Shown: positions 1-13,000, counted from the stretch's first letter. The stretch: DNA of 64,000 nt from Rhizophagus clarus (GCA_015698045.1 BLAL01000049.1:310001-374000), one strand, 5' to 3'. Notes: generated by a model from the letters alone, not told the origin. Numbers and translations are program-made.

Positions 1-416
1 GTGATGTGAAATTCCCTATTCGTTTGGAAGGTTTAGCTTATTCTCATGGTCATTTCAGCAGTGTAAGTATTGCAAAAGAAAGAATTTACACAATTATTAA
101 TATAATCATAGCACAAGAATTATTTGTTCTTATTTTTTTGGTTTCTCTGTCTCGCTTTAGTATGAACCAGAATTATTCCCAGGTCTTATTTATCGTATGG
201 TTAAGCCCAAGATTGTACTTTTAATCTTTGTGTCCGGAAAAATTGTATTAACTGGTGCTAAAGTAAGTAGATTAAAATACTTATTGGCATATGTATACGG
301 CGCTATGAGCCTTAATTTAAATTTCTTATTTCTTTTGCACTTTGTAGGTACGACAGGAAATCTATGAGGCTTTTGATTCCATCTATCCTGTATTGACTGA
401 ATTTAGAAAGCCTTGA
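1..416 (+). CDS. TBP: TATA-box-binding protein, C-terminal part (5' end outside the window)
   Basis: TBP is the core promoter-recognition subunit of TFIID and also serves RNA polymerases I and III. Three exons are visible: 1-62, 161-262 and 348-416. They splice with GTAAGT donors and TTTAG/TGTAG acceptors into an open frame that begins at base 3 and ends with TGA at 414-416. The product contains the highly conserved second saddle repeat: [17 protein letters not shown], then [17 protein letters not shown], then [20 protein letters not shown], then an ending in LTEFRKP. About 79 residues are present; the N-terminal tail and first repeat lie upstream of the window. The frame is intact with no decay. 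Identification rests on the near-invariant core of this family, so alternatives are unlikely. Confidence 0.97.
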
Positions 417-916
417 ACTGATCAATTTTTATAATATTTCTATTATTAAGATTTGTCAGTGATTAAAGAATAATGTGTTGAAATTCTATTAGCTTGACTA
501 ATAGTGACACATTTGTCTTTTTTTAATCAAATGTGGCTTTTAATTTCCAGGCCTTTTTTTTTTTTGATGTTAAGGGAAAATACAGAGCAATATAACAAGA
601 AACTGCAATTAATTTGCATAAAATTTAATAATTCCCATTTCTTTTATATATTCTCATCATTGCGGATTTAATTCACTTTTAATGAACATTTGTTTTACAT
701 TCTCATAAAATTATATTGGGGTCTGTTGTGTAATACACGATGGATTTTTTTTCTTTTCACAAAACTATTTTGATTCATTTTATTACTATATAGGACTTTA
801 CTATATGGTGGTAGATTGGATTGGTGTAATATATATTCTTCTGAAATAAGCGCATTTGTACAAAAATTTCCCCTTCCCCTTTTAATTTTTTTTTTTTTAT
901 CTTTGATTATAATTGA

Positions 917-957
<41 letters not shown>

Positions 958-1542
958 TTGCTTTTAAGAAAAAGAAAGGTATTATTGCAATGATCAAAGG
1001 TTTTTTTTTTATTTTAAAAAAGTATTTTTTTTTATTCCTAATAGTGATGATTTTTTTTTGCTTATATAATTAATTTACGAATGCAATGAAAGAAAACGCA
1101 GAAAAAAAAAAAAAAAAAATTCTTTGCTTTTGAAAAGTATCGTTTTTTTTATTAGATTAAATTTTTTTTTTTTTCATTAAAAAAATTTTTTTTTTTTAAT
1201 CCCCTGAAAGATTTTTTATTAATTAGGGAAATCTTTACAAAATAGAAAAAAAAAAAAAATGATTTTTATATAAATAAAATACAAAAAGAAAAAAAATTTT
1301 AATCGAAAACTACAAATCATTTTTTTTTCATTTTTGAAGTTACTTATTTTGACATAGCGTGTGAAAGTATCCGATAACACATATATTTTATAGGGAAAAG
1401 AATTTTCTATTTAAAAACAAGTCTAGAATTTTTATCAAGCAAATTTTTTTTTCTTTGATTTTTTTTAATCGTAATATTCACGGGTTTGGAACTTAAAAGT
1501 TTTGTACAACTACTTAAAAAGAATTAAACAAGTTTATTACAG
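417..1542. other. AT-rich intergenic spacer with poly-T tracts
   Basis: No gene was recognised here. The stretch contains many homopolymer runs, including a T run of about 33 bases near 921-953 and several runs of 8-17 A or T. The short open frame at 816-1073 is mostly poly-phenylalanine from these T runs. The spacer holds the terminator side of TBP and the promoter side of the next gene, but no specific signal could be assigned. Confidence 0.7.
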
Positions 1543-2976
1543 ATGATTTTTTTTAATATTGTAAAAAGGCCAAATCATAAGTTCATTTATTTTCAACAAA
1601 AAAAAATCTGTACCTTTCGTCAAATTCAAAAATTACATATTGAAAATAAATTTTTAAAAATTGAATACAATTATCTAATTACAAGAAAAATGAGTGAAGT
1701 TAATGAAGGATTACCTTTTAAAACTTTAAGATTTTTACCAAAAAATGGACAAGAGAAAAAGAATTCTGCTATTATAGTCTTGCAAGAATGGTAAATTTCT
1801 TTTCTTTATTGTAATAAAAAATGATAATATAAATATTGTGAAGAGTTAAAATAATGCAATAATGAAGAATTTACATAATTTATAAAATAAATAGGTGGGG
1901 AATCAATGAACAAATCAAAATTCATGCTCAACGTATTGCTGATAATACAAATACTTTGACTGTTGTTCCCGATCTTTACAAAGGGAAACTTGGATTATCT
2001 AAAGAGGTAAGAAATATTAATGAAATATTTGTGTTTAAAATGTGATTTGTTTTTAAAACCTTTAAATTTTATTAGGAGGCGAGTCATCTGATGAGTGTAA
2101 GTAATTTGTCGTAATATATAATACGTAACATGAATAATATAACATTTTATTATGCATAAAAAGAATTTGGATTGGAAACAAGCGTTAGTGGAATTAGAGA
2201 CACTTGTTGACTCTTTGAAAAAAGAAAATCGAGAGTAAGTCTTAGAATATGATAATCAAGTATGTTGAGAATTTTAATAACCACGTGAATTATGGTCTAT
2301 TTTAGAAAAATTGGATCCGTTGGATTTTGTATGGGAGGTGAGATTCATTAGTTGCCTAGATATTTTTTTTTTTTTTTTTTTTTTTTAGAAAAAAAAATTT
2401 GAATTTGAATATTAGGTGCCATGAGTCTTGCTCTTGCATCATATTTAAAACCAAAGAAACCTTTGAGTGCTGCCGTTACTTGTTATGGTATTCCATCTTC
2501 GACAATTTGTGATTTGTCTGTTATTGCTTTAGTAACTCCCGTACAGGTTCGTTATTTCAAACTTAAGCATATGAAAAAGATGAATCTTTTAGAAGTTGTA
2601 ATATAAATTATTGAACTTAAATCTAGGGTCATTTTGGAAATGAAGATAATATGACTGGATTTAGTGATCCAAGTGCCGGTATGCAATCATACAAAAAATT
2701 TTTTTATATAGTTGTATAATTTTTTGATGTTTTCTTTATTACTTCTATTTAGTTGATTCTCTTGTAAGACAGCTTGAAGAAGGAATAGAAAGGTTTGATG
2801 AACCAGGAAAAGAAATTTCAATTCATAGATATGACGGACAAGGACACGCATTTTTAAATGATGAAGAATGGGCATTAAAAATGCGCAAAGAACTAGGTTT
2901 TGCCGGTGGTGATAACGACGAAGTTAAAAGTTTAGCTTGGGGGAGGATTTACGAGTTTTTTAATAAATATTTGTAA
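1543..2976 (+). CDS. Dienelactone hydrolase family protein, possible mitochondrial form
   Basis: This is an alpha/beta-hydrolase of the dienelactone hydrolase (carboxymethylenebutenolidase) family. Eight exons give one frame: 1543-1790, 1895-2006, 2076-2096, 2164-2234, 2306-2337, 2416-2546, 2627-2678 and 2753-2976. The spliced product is 296 aa from the first ATG or 247 aa from the ATG at 1690; the shorter form matches the usual family length. The nucleophile elbow VGFCMGG carries the Cys typical of the family, and the catalytic His lies in GQGHAFLN near the C-terminus. WWGINEQI and VVPDLYKG are family signatures. The 49 residues before the second Met are rich in Lys, Phe and Ile and poor in acidic residues at the start, so they could be a mitochondrial presequence (inference). 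Exon 3 is only 21 bp. The physiological substrate cannot be told from sequence. Confidence 0.92.
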
Positions 2977-3576
2977 AGGAGAAAAAGTAAAGATTTAGTT
3001 TTGCTCGGTAAATATTAATCATTTTACCTCAGACGTCAATTTGTTATTTCAAATTTCAGCTATAATTAATGCATTAAATTCCTCAGTTTTATACACTGTA
3101 TATAGTCCTATTTTATCTAATAAATCTTCTCAGCACATTATAGCCTTGCCCACTTTCTATAAAAATGCTACTATAATAATACATTTCTTACTCTTCTGCT
3201 TTTCAAAAAATAATAGCATTTATATAAGAAATTAGACTTAAATAACAAATAAATAATTATATTTATAGGATTGGCTAAAAATAAATCTGGCTATGTTGAG
3301 TTGAATTTTTCTAAAATGTTGAATAAATTCATAATAAATAGAAAATATCAAATTTTTTAAAATGTTTGACAGTTGTTATTTGGCGTTGATAATAAATATT
3401 GAATGGGATATTGAATACCTTTGAATAAATTGAAAATACAAATGGTAATGACATAATGATATATGGTTCTCAGGAAACAACTTGGTTGTACAGAATATAG
3501 TAGAATCATGGTACGCGTCTAAAGTCACATTTTCATATATGAAATAATTTAAATAATTTTTTAGCGGATTTAAAGT
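2977..3576 (+). other. Spacer between the hydrolase gene and APN2
   Basis: AT-rich intergenic sequence of 600 bp with no recognisable gene. It must contain the APN2 promoter, because the APN2 start lies at 3577, but no TATA box or other element could be assigned with confidence. Confidence 0.6.
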
Positions 3577-5829
3577 ATGCGTATAATAACGTGGAATGTT
3601 AATGGGGTCAGATCAATTATAAACTATTATCCGTAAGTCATTGAAGAGTTTCAAAGGTCAAATGTTCTTTCCGAGTAAATACTTTTTTCAAACTGATTTT
3701 TCGAAATTTGTATCTATATAATGAATTCTAGATGGAATAAACATAAAGATTATAAGGTTCATTTAAACACTGTGATTTTTATATAATAATATTTATTAAA
3801 GTCATTATTTATTTTAGCAAGTACTGGATACACTCAACGCTGATATAATTTGTTTCCAAGAAACAAAAATTACCTTGGATAAGTTAGATTCTTCGTTGGC
3901 AATAGTACCAGGATATGATGCTTATTTTTCTTCTTCGAGAGGAAAAGGCGGATACGCTGGAGTCGTCACCTATGTAAAGACAAGTGTCATAAGACCTATC
4001 GCAGCCGAGGAAGGAATCTCTGGTATTCTAAACGAAGTATCAGCGAATGCTAAATCAAGTGATGTAACAACTGCAGGAATCGGACCCAGCATTATTAGTG
4101 AATTTACAACTGAGGAATTGTTAGAAATAGATTCAGAAGGTCGATGTGTTATCCTTGATTTTGGGAAATTTGTTTTGTTCAATGTCTATTGTGTACACGA
4201 ATCATCCCAAGAACGACTTCCTTACAAACTAAGTTTCTACAATATTCTACAAAGACGTACAGAAGCTTTGCTTAATTCTGGAAGAGAAGTTATAATCGCT
4301 GGAGATTTGAATGTAACACATCGAGAGATTGATCATTGTGATCCTCAAAAATCAATTAAGGATCATGGCTTAGGGTCTTTTGGTGACCATCCGGCAAGAA
4401 AATGGATTGACAGTTGGGTTTCTCCGAACGGGCAAATGATTGATTTGTGTAGGAAGTTTCATCCAGATGAAGAAGGATTATTTACATGTAAGTGTTTCAT
4501 TACTATAAACCGTTAATGCATATTAATATTGGACATAGATAAAAGTATATTTTCGATTCATTAATAGGCTGGAATACATTAATCAATGCAAGGTGATATG
4601 ATATTTCATAAATAATTACTACGTTTTTTTTTTCAATAGAAACTCACTAATAATATTGTAAACTAATACCAGACCAATAAATTATGGTAATGTGTAAACT
4701 CTTTTTAAAATTTAATGACTAATACTTACTTTCTTCCTTATTGGTTTTTTAGGAACGCGTTTAGATTACATACTTGTTAGTCAAAGCTTAACTAAATGGT
4801 TCAAGTCATGCAATGTAGAACAAGATATCATGGGGTCAGATCATTGTCCAGTCTCTTGTGAATTATTTGATGAAATGTATGAAGGAAATAATAAACTTCC
4901 CTTATTCAAGGAAAATACTTTAGTGACCCTAACACCTAAGCTCTGTGCAAAAAATCTGGCAAGGTTTTCGGGAAAACAACAAACATTGAAAAACTTTTTT
5001 GTCAAGCAGGAGATAAAAGAAAAGGAGACACAGGAAAAGAAATCAGATAACATTGTTGAAAATATTTCAGAAGCCTTAACAAGTAGTACATTACCTACGG
5101 ATTCATTAAATGACATTTCTGAAGGTTTAAAAGAGCAATCGGAAATTAAAAGAAAGTCAGGTCAAGCTTCAATTAGGAAAGTTCAAAAGGCTAAAGTTAA
5201 TTCTTCCAAACCTATTAGGGAAAAAAGTAGCAAAGCGCAGGCAAAATCTTCAATCAATCAGGTATCTTTAATATCATTTTTCAAAAAAGCTTCTCAAGAT
5301 ACATCACCAGAAAAAAAGTTAGAGAAATTAATCGAACGGAAAGACTCTCAAAATTTACAAGGCAAGAGTACAAGTTCAGAAAATATATCAGAATCTTCAA
5401 ATTCTTTTGAAGAATCTTTAGATGATATTATTAATAATATTGAAGATGAGTACATAGAAGTTTCTTCCAGCGATAATAAAAATGATATACAATCCCAATG
5501 GAATGCTTTATTTAAACCACGGCCTATTCCAAACTGTATCAAACATGGAGAGCCATGTAAAGAATATACAGTTAACAAACCTGGAATAAATCAAGGAAGA
5601 CGATTCTATTTGTGTTCAAGGTAAAGAATACCAAAACTTTCTCTTGATTCAATATATTAATAAATTAATTGTTTTCGTCTTGAACAGACCCGTTGGAAAT
5701 TCTCAAGAAAGTCGGTGTGATTATTTTGAGTGGGTGAATGGAAATAAGTTAAAGTTTTCAAAATCTGTAAAAAGACATTCGAGTCAAAAGCAGGATAATG
5801 AGTTAAATAAAAAGAAACGAGGTGGTTGA
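3577..5829 (+). CDS. APN2: AP endonuclease 2 (class II, exonuclease III family) with C-terminal GRF zinc finger
   Basis: This enzyme incises DNA 5' of abasic sites and trims 3'-blocked ends in nuclear base-excision and single-strand-break repair. Seven exons (3577-3632, 3732-3756, 3818-4487, 4568-4592, 4673-4686, 4753-5620, 5688-5829) splice to 599 aa; exon 5 is a 14-bp microexon. The start ATG opens directly into the family N-terminus MRIITWNVNGVRS. Catalytic-core motifs seen are CFQETK (metal-binding Glu), GGYAGV, IAGDLNV, TRLDYIL and GSDHCPV (catalytic Asp-His). After the nuclease domain a charged linker holds two PCNA-interacting-peptide-like motifs: QQTLKNFF near residue 339 and QVSLISFF near 433. 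The C-terminus is a GRF zinc finger (CIKHGEPC, then GRRFYLC, then CDYFEW), as in APE2/Apn2 and unlike APE1. The gene appears intact. Confidence 0.96.
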
Positions 5830-7045
5830 TATGATTAATAAAATTTGGATAGGTAATATGGGTATTATTATAGTCTAATATCGGCAATACGTGCTGCATT
5901 AGATTACTATTCAGGTTAAATCAGCTTGAATAGTTTACAACTTTAATTTACGTAATATCTCTAGCTAATCAGTTCTAAAAACATTCTAAAATTATCAAAA
6001 TTATCACAGATTAATTAAAATAATTATAAGAATGTATACTGAATCTAGAAAATCATTATAAATTTGAAGCTTATTAGTTCTGTCAAAATCATTATAGGCT
6101 TGTATGGAGTAGAAGTCATGTGGTAATCATAGAAGTTTGTTTCACACTTCTGCTATTAATTATACATAATAATAATACTTGAAATTTTAATATGTAATGA
6201 TATTTTAAAAACATATATTCAAAATTTAGATTATTTATATATAAGTGTAAACAAATAGTTTAGTAAAATTTCTGAAATGCCAAGTTTTTCTAAAATTCTG
6301 ATTAATCCATTACAAAATATATCACATGATTTATAATTCTGGCTGGAATTATAAATTTGTAAATTTTATAAATTTTAAATTTAATTCTAAACGAAATTAG
6401 TTATAATTCACTAGATTTACTTATAATGAAAAGTAATTTACTAATTACTTGATTTTTTAAAAAATATATAAATACATAATTATTTATACCATATATAATT
6501 AGTATAAATATTATTAGCTGATTAATGATTATAATTAAATTTTTTAATTTAATTAATCAGAATAAAAAATATAATTATTATTCCAGTTTTTTAAAAAAAA
6601 AAAAAAAATTATTATTATAGTTTTAAATTATTTTAACATAATAATATATGTCTAAATATCAAAATTTTTTTATATTATATAATTTTCTTAATTATACTTA
6701 GCTTTGTAAATTACAAAATAAATTATAATAAAAAATTTTTTTTTATTAAAATATATGATCATATAACTAAAATATATAATTGTGTTTTTGTATTTTTATA
6801 TTTATAAAATTTTACTATGTATTTTATACAAATTATTTTTTCAAAAACTGTAATAATAGAAAAAATAAAGCAAAAAATATTTTTATTAAAATTATTAATT
6901 TAATAAAAAATACATTTTATAATGTTATATATTTATATTAATAAAAAATACTGCAAAACTTTAATTAATTTAATAAAAAAATATATTTTATAATAAAAAT
7001 TAAAAAGTATTGTAAATTATTTTTTTAATTAATTAAATAAAAGAG
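5830..7045. other. Very AT-rich gene-free stretch
   Basis: No coding signal, RNA gene or clear repeat structure was recognised. The sequence is dominated by A/T runs and short imperfect ATTAATTTAATAAAAA-like repetitions around 6880-7040. It lies between APN2 and the first inverted-repeat element. Confidence 0.6.
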
Positions 7046-7605
7046 TCATGTTTAATTCACTGACAATTACTTCACTAACAATTATTTCACCAACAAATGT
7101 TTCGCTGATAAATATTTTAATGATAGAATTATCTTACTAATAAGTCATTTTACTGATACTTATATATATTACAATAAAATTAAATATAATTTTTTTTTAT
7201 TATACAACTGTATAAAACAATTAAAATTATTGTTATTATATAATACAAAATAATATGTACATAAAAATAAATATTTATATTTACAGATTAAATCTCAATA
7301 TATATAAATATTTTTAATTGTTCCTTTCAATTGATAATGAATATAAAATTAATGTTTAAGGCTTTTATTCTATATATTAAGTATTTTTTTTTTTAAAAAA
7401 AAAAAACCATTATATTAGTTGTAATGGGTAAAAAAAAGGGAAAAAAAATGCTTTATAAAAATAATTTCAATTTGTACTGGTGGTGATGATGACTGTAAAA
7501 TAACTGCCAGTGAAATATTTGTTAGTAAAATGATACTGTTGGTAAAATATATGTTGGCAAAATAATTATCAGTGAAGTAATTAGTTATTAGTAAAATAAA
7601 CCAAA
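7046..7605. mobile_element. Inverted-array MITE-like element
   Basis: The left part (about 7046-7170) contains several copies of a motif like TTCACTAACAATTATTTC, with variants TTCACCAACAAATGTTTC and TTTACTGATA. The right part (about 7475-7605) contains the same motif family in reverse complement, for example GAAATATTTGTTAGTAAAA and GTTGGTAAAATATATGTTGG. The whole forms a large imperfect stem with a roughly 300-bp AT-rich middle and no coding capacity. This fits a non-autonomous DNA element with subterminal repeats. Exact ends and a target duplication could not be fixed, and a superfamily cannot be assigned. Confidence 0.5.
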
Positions 7606-8359
7606 CTCAAATAAAAATAATATTTTACAATAATATATTAATTATAAAAAATATTATAAAATATTTTTTTAATTAATTTAATAAAAAGAAGTTTATTAAT
7701 TTGCATTTTAAGTGAAAATCATATAAGAAGGATCTCAAACAATATATATATAGTATATGGGTCATGTGATATGATTTACTTTTAATTAAATTGTAATAAA
7801 ATATTTTTTTTATTTGCAAACACTATTAGTTTCTCTATTATTTTCCCATTAGTTTTCTATCAGTTTTTAAGTTAGGTAAGCTAAAAAAGATTGAAACTAT
7901 ATATAACAGTTTTTCTACTTTAAATACAAGCTGTAGCTCTCTTTTTTATTTTTTAAAAGTTTTTTTACAATCTGTGAAAAAAAAATACATTATTTAATAG
8001 AAATATTCAAAAAATCATAATTAATAGCTTAAATATAATTCATTAAGTTACAACAGATTGAATTTCAAATTAATAAAATATTTAATTAAGATTTATTTAG
8101 TAATTATTCTAAATAATTTATTAATTTATTAATTTTTTTTGTTAAATATTATGTTTTTTTTTTAATAAACTAACTATATAGTATTTTTCTTTATTTTTTA
8201 AAATGGATTTATTTAATTTAATTGAAGAAGTTAATTTATAATAAGTATTTTAAAAGGATTAATTTTTTAATATAATATTTAATCATTTTATTTGTGAATA
8301 ATTTTGATTTTAATCAAAACTGCACCACTTAGCTAAACATCAATTGATCTTAAACCCCT
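7606..8359. other. AT-rich gene-free stretch
   Basis: No gene was recognised. The segment near 7690-7770 (GAAGGATCTCAAACAATATATATA) resembles the right side of the dispersed repeat at about 8540-8580, so it may be another partial copy. Confidence 0.45.
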
Positions 8360-8580
8360 TAATTCTACTGATTGGCCTATATGGGTAACAAAAAAATTTG
8401 CTTATTTATCATATAATATTTTTTTTTTAAATCATATAAAATTTTGCTTATTAGAAAACAAAATATAAAAAAAGTCATAATTATAAATATATAATAAGAA
8501 GTTAAAATTGTTGAAGTTATATATAAATTTGCATAGTAAGGGTGAAGGATCCCAAATAATATATATATAGGTCATATTAA
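8360..8580. repeat. Dispersed repeat, copy 1
   Basis: This segment begins with GGGTAACAAAAAAATTTGC and contains ATTTATCATATAATATTT, AAATCATATAAAATTTTGC and GGATCCCAAATAATATATAT. It matches, in reverse complement and over about 200 bp, the sequence at 16045-16255. No coding capacity is present. Both copies flank larger elements, so they may be fragments of one decayed transposon family. Confidence 0.55.
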
Positions 8581-8899
8581 AATCCAATTTTTTTACTATG
8601 ATCAATAAGCAAATTATTTTAAACTCTACTATACAAAATTTTATTATAATATCAATAATTTTATATTGCTAAGCAACTTATTTTATGATATATATAAAAA
8701 CTTTTATAAATAACTTATAAATTTATATTTATAATACAATTTATTATAAAAATTAAAATACAAATAAATTTAATGTAATAAATAACTTAATTTAAATACC
8801 TAAAATATTAAAAATTTAAAAATTAATACTGTTATAGGAATACTAACCTTTCAATAAATATTATACCTAAAATTATAAAAAATAAAGCACAATTATTTT

Positions 8900-9470
8900 T
8901 AACTGTTCTGAATAATTTACTTAAGCATAAGAAGTTGATTTCATTTAACCAAAAATAGTAAAATTACACTTTAAAATTAAAAATCAAATAAACGATAAAT
9001 AATTGAAAGTACAAAACTTGATCACATTTCACGAATATTAATTCAATTATCCTAAAATTTTTATTGTAGGTAGATTCAATCTCTAAACAACTTTATTTAA
9101 ACAGAAAAAGCAATTTTATTTAACCAAAGTGGTGAAATCACACTTTGAAGTTGCAAAATAAATTTTTGCAAAAAAATTAATAATACAAAAATAGCTAATA
9201 CTCCATGAATATTATATCAATCGTTATAAAAATTAATATGCAAGTAGATTCAATCCTGCTGAACAATGTTACTTAAGCAGAAAAAAGTGATTTCATTTGA
9301 CCAAAGTGATGTAATTACATCCTGAAGTTAAAAGAAAGAAAAAAAAATTTTAGATAAATATTATACCTAGTCTTAAGAAAATTAAGATCCAAGTATTTTT
9401 GACATTGCTAAACAGCTTTACTTAAATATAAAAAGTGATTTTATTAAACTAAAATTTATTTTACATATAA
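8900..9470. repeat. Imperfect tandem repeat of about 150-180 bp, four units
   Basis: A block of the form TTACTTAAGCAGAAAAAAGT, GATTTCATTTGACCAAAGTG, then a segment with 'ACACTTTGAAGTT', recurs near 8918, 9091, 9268 and 9416. Spacings are roughly 172, 177 and 148 bp. Units are diverged by point changes and indels. There is no continuous open frame through the units. It reads as a decayed minisatellite or transposon-internal array. Confidence 0.55.
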
Positions 9471-10039
9471 TTAAATTTAGTAAATAAAAAACAAGAATAA
9501 GAAAATATTATTATAAAAAATGTATTTTTTTATAAATATAATATTTAATTTTATAAAAACTAAAGTATATAAAATCAATAATATATTGAAAAAAGAAAAT
9601 ATCTTTTTAAAAAAATTTTAAAAGTATGAGTGAAATTAATTTTTTTTTTTTTAATCAATCTTACGTGTTTATTAAAATATATATGTAAATTCTACAGATA
9701 AAAAAGCTATGTAGTAAAAATTACAATACATACAAGTCTTATAAAAAACCTTAATCTAAATTATCTGCAGAAGACAAAGACCAAAGTGATTGAGTTGAAT
9801 TTTAAGAAATGTAAAAACTATTCTAAAATAAAAGAAAAAAAAAACCTTTTATTATCCAGTCAAAGTACTAGGTCAACCAGAATCAGAGAATACAAATAGA
9901 AAACTATAACTAAAAAAAAGAAAATATATTTTATAGGAAAGATAAAGAACAGCCTTTTGGTCTTATATCACTTTCTCATTTCCTATATATCGTGAATAAA
10001 ACTAAGTTAAAATTTGTAATAAGAGTTTAATAAAATTTA
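9471..10039. other. Gene-free AT-rich stretch
   Basis: No coding region or structured repeat was recognised. The segment leads into the 3' end of the decayed ORF1-like gene that follows on the minus strand. Confidence 0.5.
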
Positions 10040-13000
10040 TATTCTTATCATGCTTCTTATCAGAGGACTTCTTCATTTTTTCTTATCTTTCTTTGTGAAG
10101 TTTTTGAAAGTCTTCTTGGAATCCTTTTTAGGTTTGCTTGTTTTTTCATGATTTTTTAGTAGAACGTTTACAGAAGTCTTGTTAAACTTCTTTGTTTTTT
10201 TAAATTTGTCAGCAAAAAAAGCGTTAGACCAATCCATAGTATGCATAGTTTTTTTATGGTTGAAAGTAAAAGGAGTTTTTTAATACTTTTCAACATTTTG
10301 ATATTTTTTAAAGTATGCTACTATATGATTTTCTTTAGCTATATTAAAGTATTTTAAACTTTTGATATGATTAGTAAAAAGTTTAGAAGGTTTAGTATGA
10401 TCCCATAATTGCCAAAAGCAAGACTCTTGAAGAAGTTCATTAAGGTAAAGACAGAACTATTCTCTTTTCTTTCTTTTTTGAAGAGTTCAGTTACTAGGAA
10501 ACCATTGTACCGCTTGATTACTAAGTGAATATTGCCAGATATTACTGTTAAAGGAGGCCGAAGAAAAGGATAATAGACAAATTTTTAATCACAGTATTTG
10601 ATATTTTCGCTGCTTTTTTATTGTCATCAATATAACATCATCTCAAGCTTTAAGTTTGGCTATTATTTTTATTGAAACTATCCTATAGGTACATTATATA
10701 TAAAAATATCTGTCACATAATGAGTTTTATCATCAGGGATTTCACTATTTACATATACTTTTTCATAGCCTTTGACAAAATTTTATTGAGATTTTTTGTT
10801 TTATTATTACTATCAGATGATCACGTTTTATTATAATATAACTCATTTGAATTATTCTATTTATTAGCAAAAATTGCTAATTTTTCAGAAGATTCAGGTT
10901 AATCAATATTCATATTTAGGGTTATAGAGTTATCAACAGAAATGATTAGTACTTTTTGCTGTGACTATATTGATAAAGATCCTATCTTCTCCATCTCACA
11001 TGATATTATAGGTGATGCTGCTTTTTCTATTATATCCTTAAAGTTAAAAGAGAGCCTTTGATGTAAAAGTTGGTATTTATCTATGGTGGCCTGTATAGCT
11101 CTTTGACCCATGTTTACTGTTAAGAATAATAGCATGTTTGGTATGCCAATTTTTTGAGAGAAGGTTTTGAACCTGAGAGGGTGACTTGCTTCTCCAAAGG
11201 TTTTAACTAATTTTTCAGCTTGTTTTTCGACTGAAGAGACAGTAATACCTTGAAAATTCTTTAAAATAATATAGGTTATGATATCTTCATAAGAATACTC
11301 TCAGGAGCTCCAAAACTTATCTCACTAGACGTAGTTAGAGCTCCGATCGGTTTCGGTAATTACCGAACTGTACCGATCGGTTTCAGTATCAGAGCGGTTT
11401 CAGTTTTTACAGTTTACTGAACTGAAACTTTCGGTAAATTTACCGATCGGTTTCAGTAACTGCAGTTTCAGTACCGGTTTTGCGATTTACCGAACCGAAT
11501 TACCGAATCGATTTAACTAAATAATATAATAAAAAAATGTTGTGAAATGTTTTTTATTAGTTATTTTAATAAAACAAACCGTTTCGCAGCAGTGTTTTGT
11601 CACTTTAATTAAGAAATGTTGTGAAACGTTTTTATTCATTAATCTAATAAAAAAATAACTATTCGCAACTTTTTTCTTATCATTTTAACAAACAACGTTG
11701 CAAAACGTTAATTGAATAAAAAAAACGTTTTGCAACGTTTTTTTGTCACTTTAATAAAAACGTTGTGAAACGTTTTTATGAGTTAATTTAATAAAAAAAA
11801 ATACGTTGCGAAACATTTGAGTTAATTTTAATAAAAAAAACGTTTCACTACGTTTTTTTTGTTACTTTAATAAAAATGTTGCGAAACGTTTTTATTAACT
11901 AATTTTAATAAAAAAAACATTTCGCAACATTTTTTTTTGTCACTTTAATAAAAATATTGTGCAACGTTTTTATTAGCTAATTTTAATAAAAAAAACATTT
12001 CGCAACATTTTTTTTTGTTGCTTTAATTAAAAAACATTGCGAAACGTTTTTTAACAGTTAGTTTAATAAAAAAAACGTTTCGCTACATTTTTTTTTTGTT
12101 GCTTTAGTTAAAAAACGTTGCGAAACATTTTTTATCAGTTAATTTAATAAAAAAACGTTTCGCTACGTTTTTTTGTCTCTATAATAAAAATGTTGCAAAA
12201 CGTTTTTATTAGCTAATTTTAATAAAAAAAACGTTTTGCAACGTTTTTTTTGTTGCTTTAATTAAAAAATGTTGCGAAACATTTTTTAACAGTTAGTTTA
12301 ATAAAAAAAACGTTTCGCTACATTTTTTTTTTGTCTCTATAATAAAAATGTTGCAAAACGTTTTTATGAGCTAATTTTAATAAAAAAAACATTTCGCAAC
12401 GTTTTTTTTTGTCACTTTAATAAAAATGTTGTGAAACGTTTTTATGAGTTAATTTTAATAAAAAAAACATTTCGCAACATTTTTTTTTGTTGCTTTAATT
12501 AAAAAATATTGCGAAACGTTTTTTAACAGTTAGTTTAATAAAAAAAATGTTTCGCTACGTTTTTTTTTGTTGCTTTAGTTAAAAAATGTTGTGAAACGTT
12601 TTTTATCAGTTAACTTAATAAAAAAAATGTTTCGCTACGGTTTTTTTGTCTCTATAATAAAAACGTTGCGAAACGTTTTTATGAGCTAATTTTAATAAAA
12701 AAAAACATTTCGCAACGTTTTTTTGTTGCTTTAATTAAAAAATGTTACGAAACGTTTTTTAACAGTTAGTTTAATAAAAAAACGTTTCGCAACAGTTTTT
12801 TTGTTGCTTTAGTTAAAAAACGTTGCAAAACGTTTTTTATCAGTTAATTTAATAAAAAAAACGTTTCGCAACATTTTTTTGTCACTTTAATAAAAATGTT
12901 GCGAAACGTTTTTATGAGTTAATTTAATAAAAAAAAACGTTTTGCAACATTTTTTTTTTCATTTTAATTAAAAACGTTGCGAAACATTTTTTATTAGTTA

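Noticed and set aside
816..1073. Phe-rich frame of 85 codons
   Set aside because: It is created by T homopolymer runs and has no protein-like features.
10490..10525. Alternative genetic code with TAG/TAA read as Trp or Gln
   Set aside because: The six conserved genes use TAA/TGA/TAG only as terminators, so in-frame stops in the ORF1-like copies are decay.
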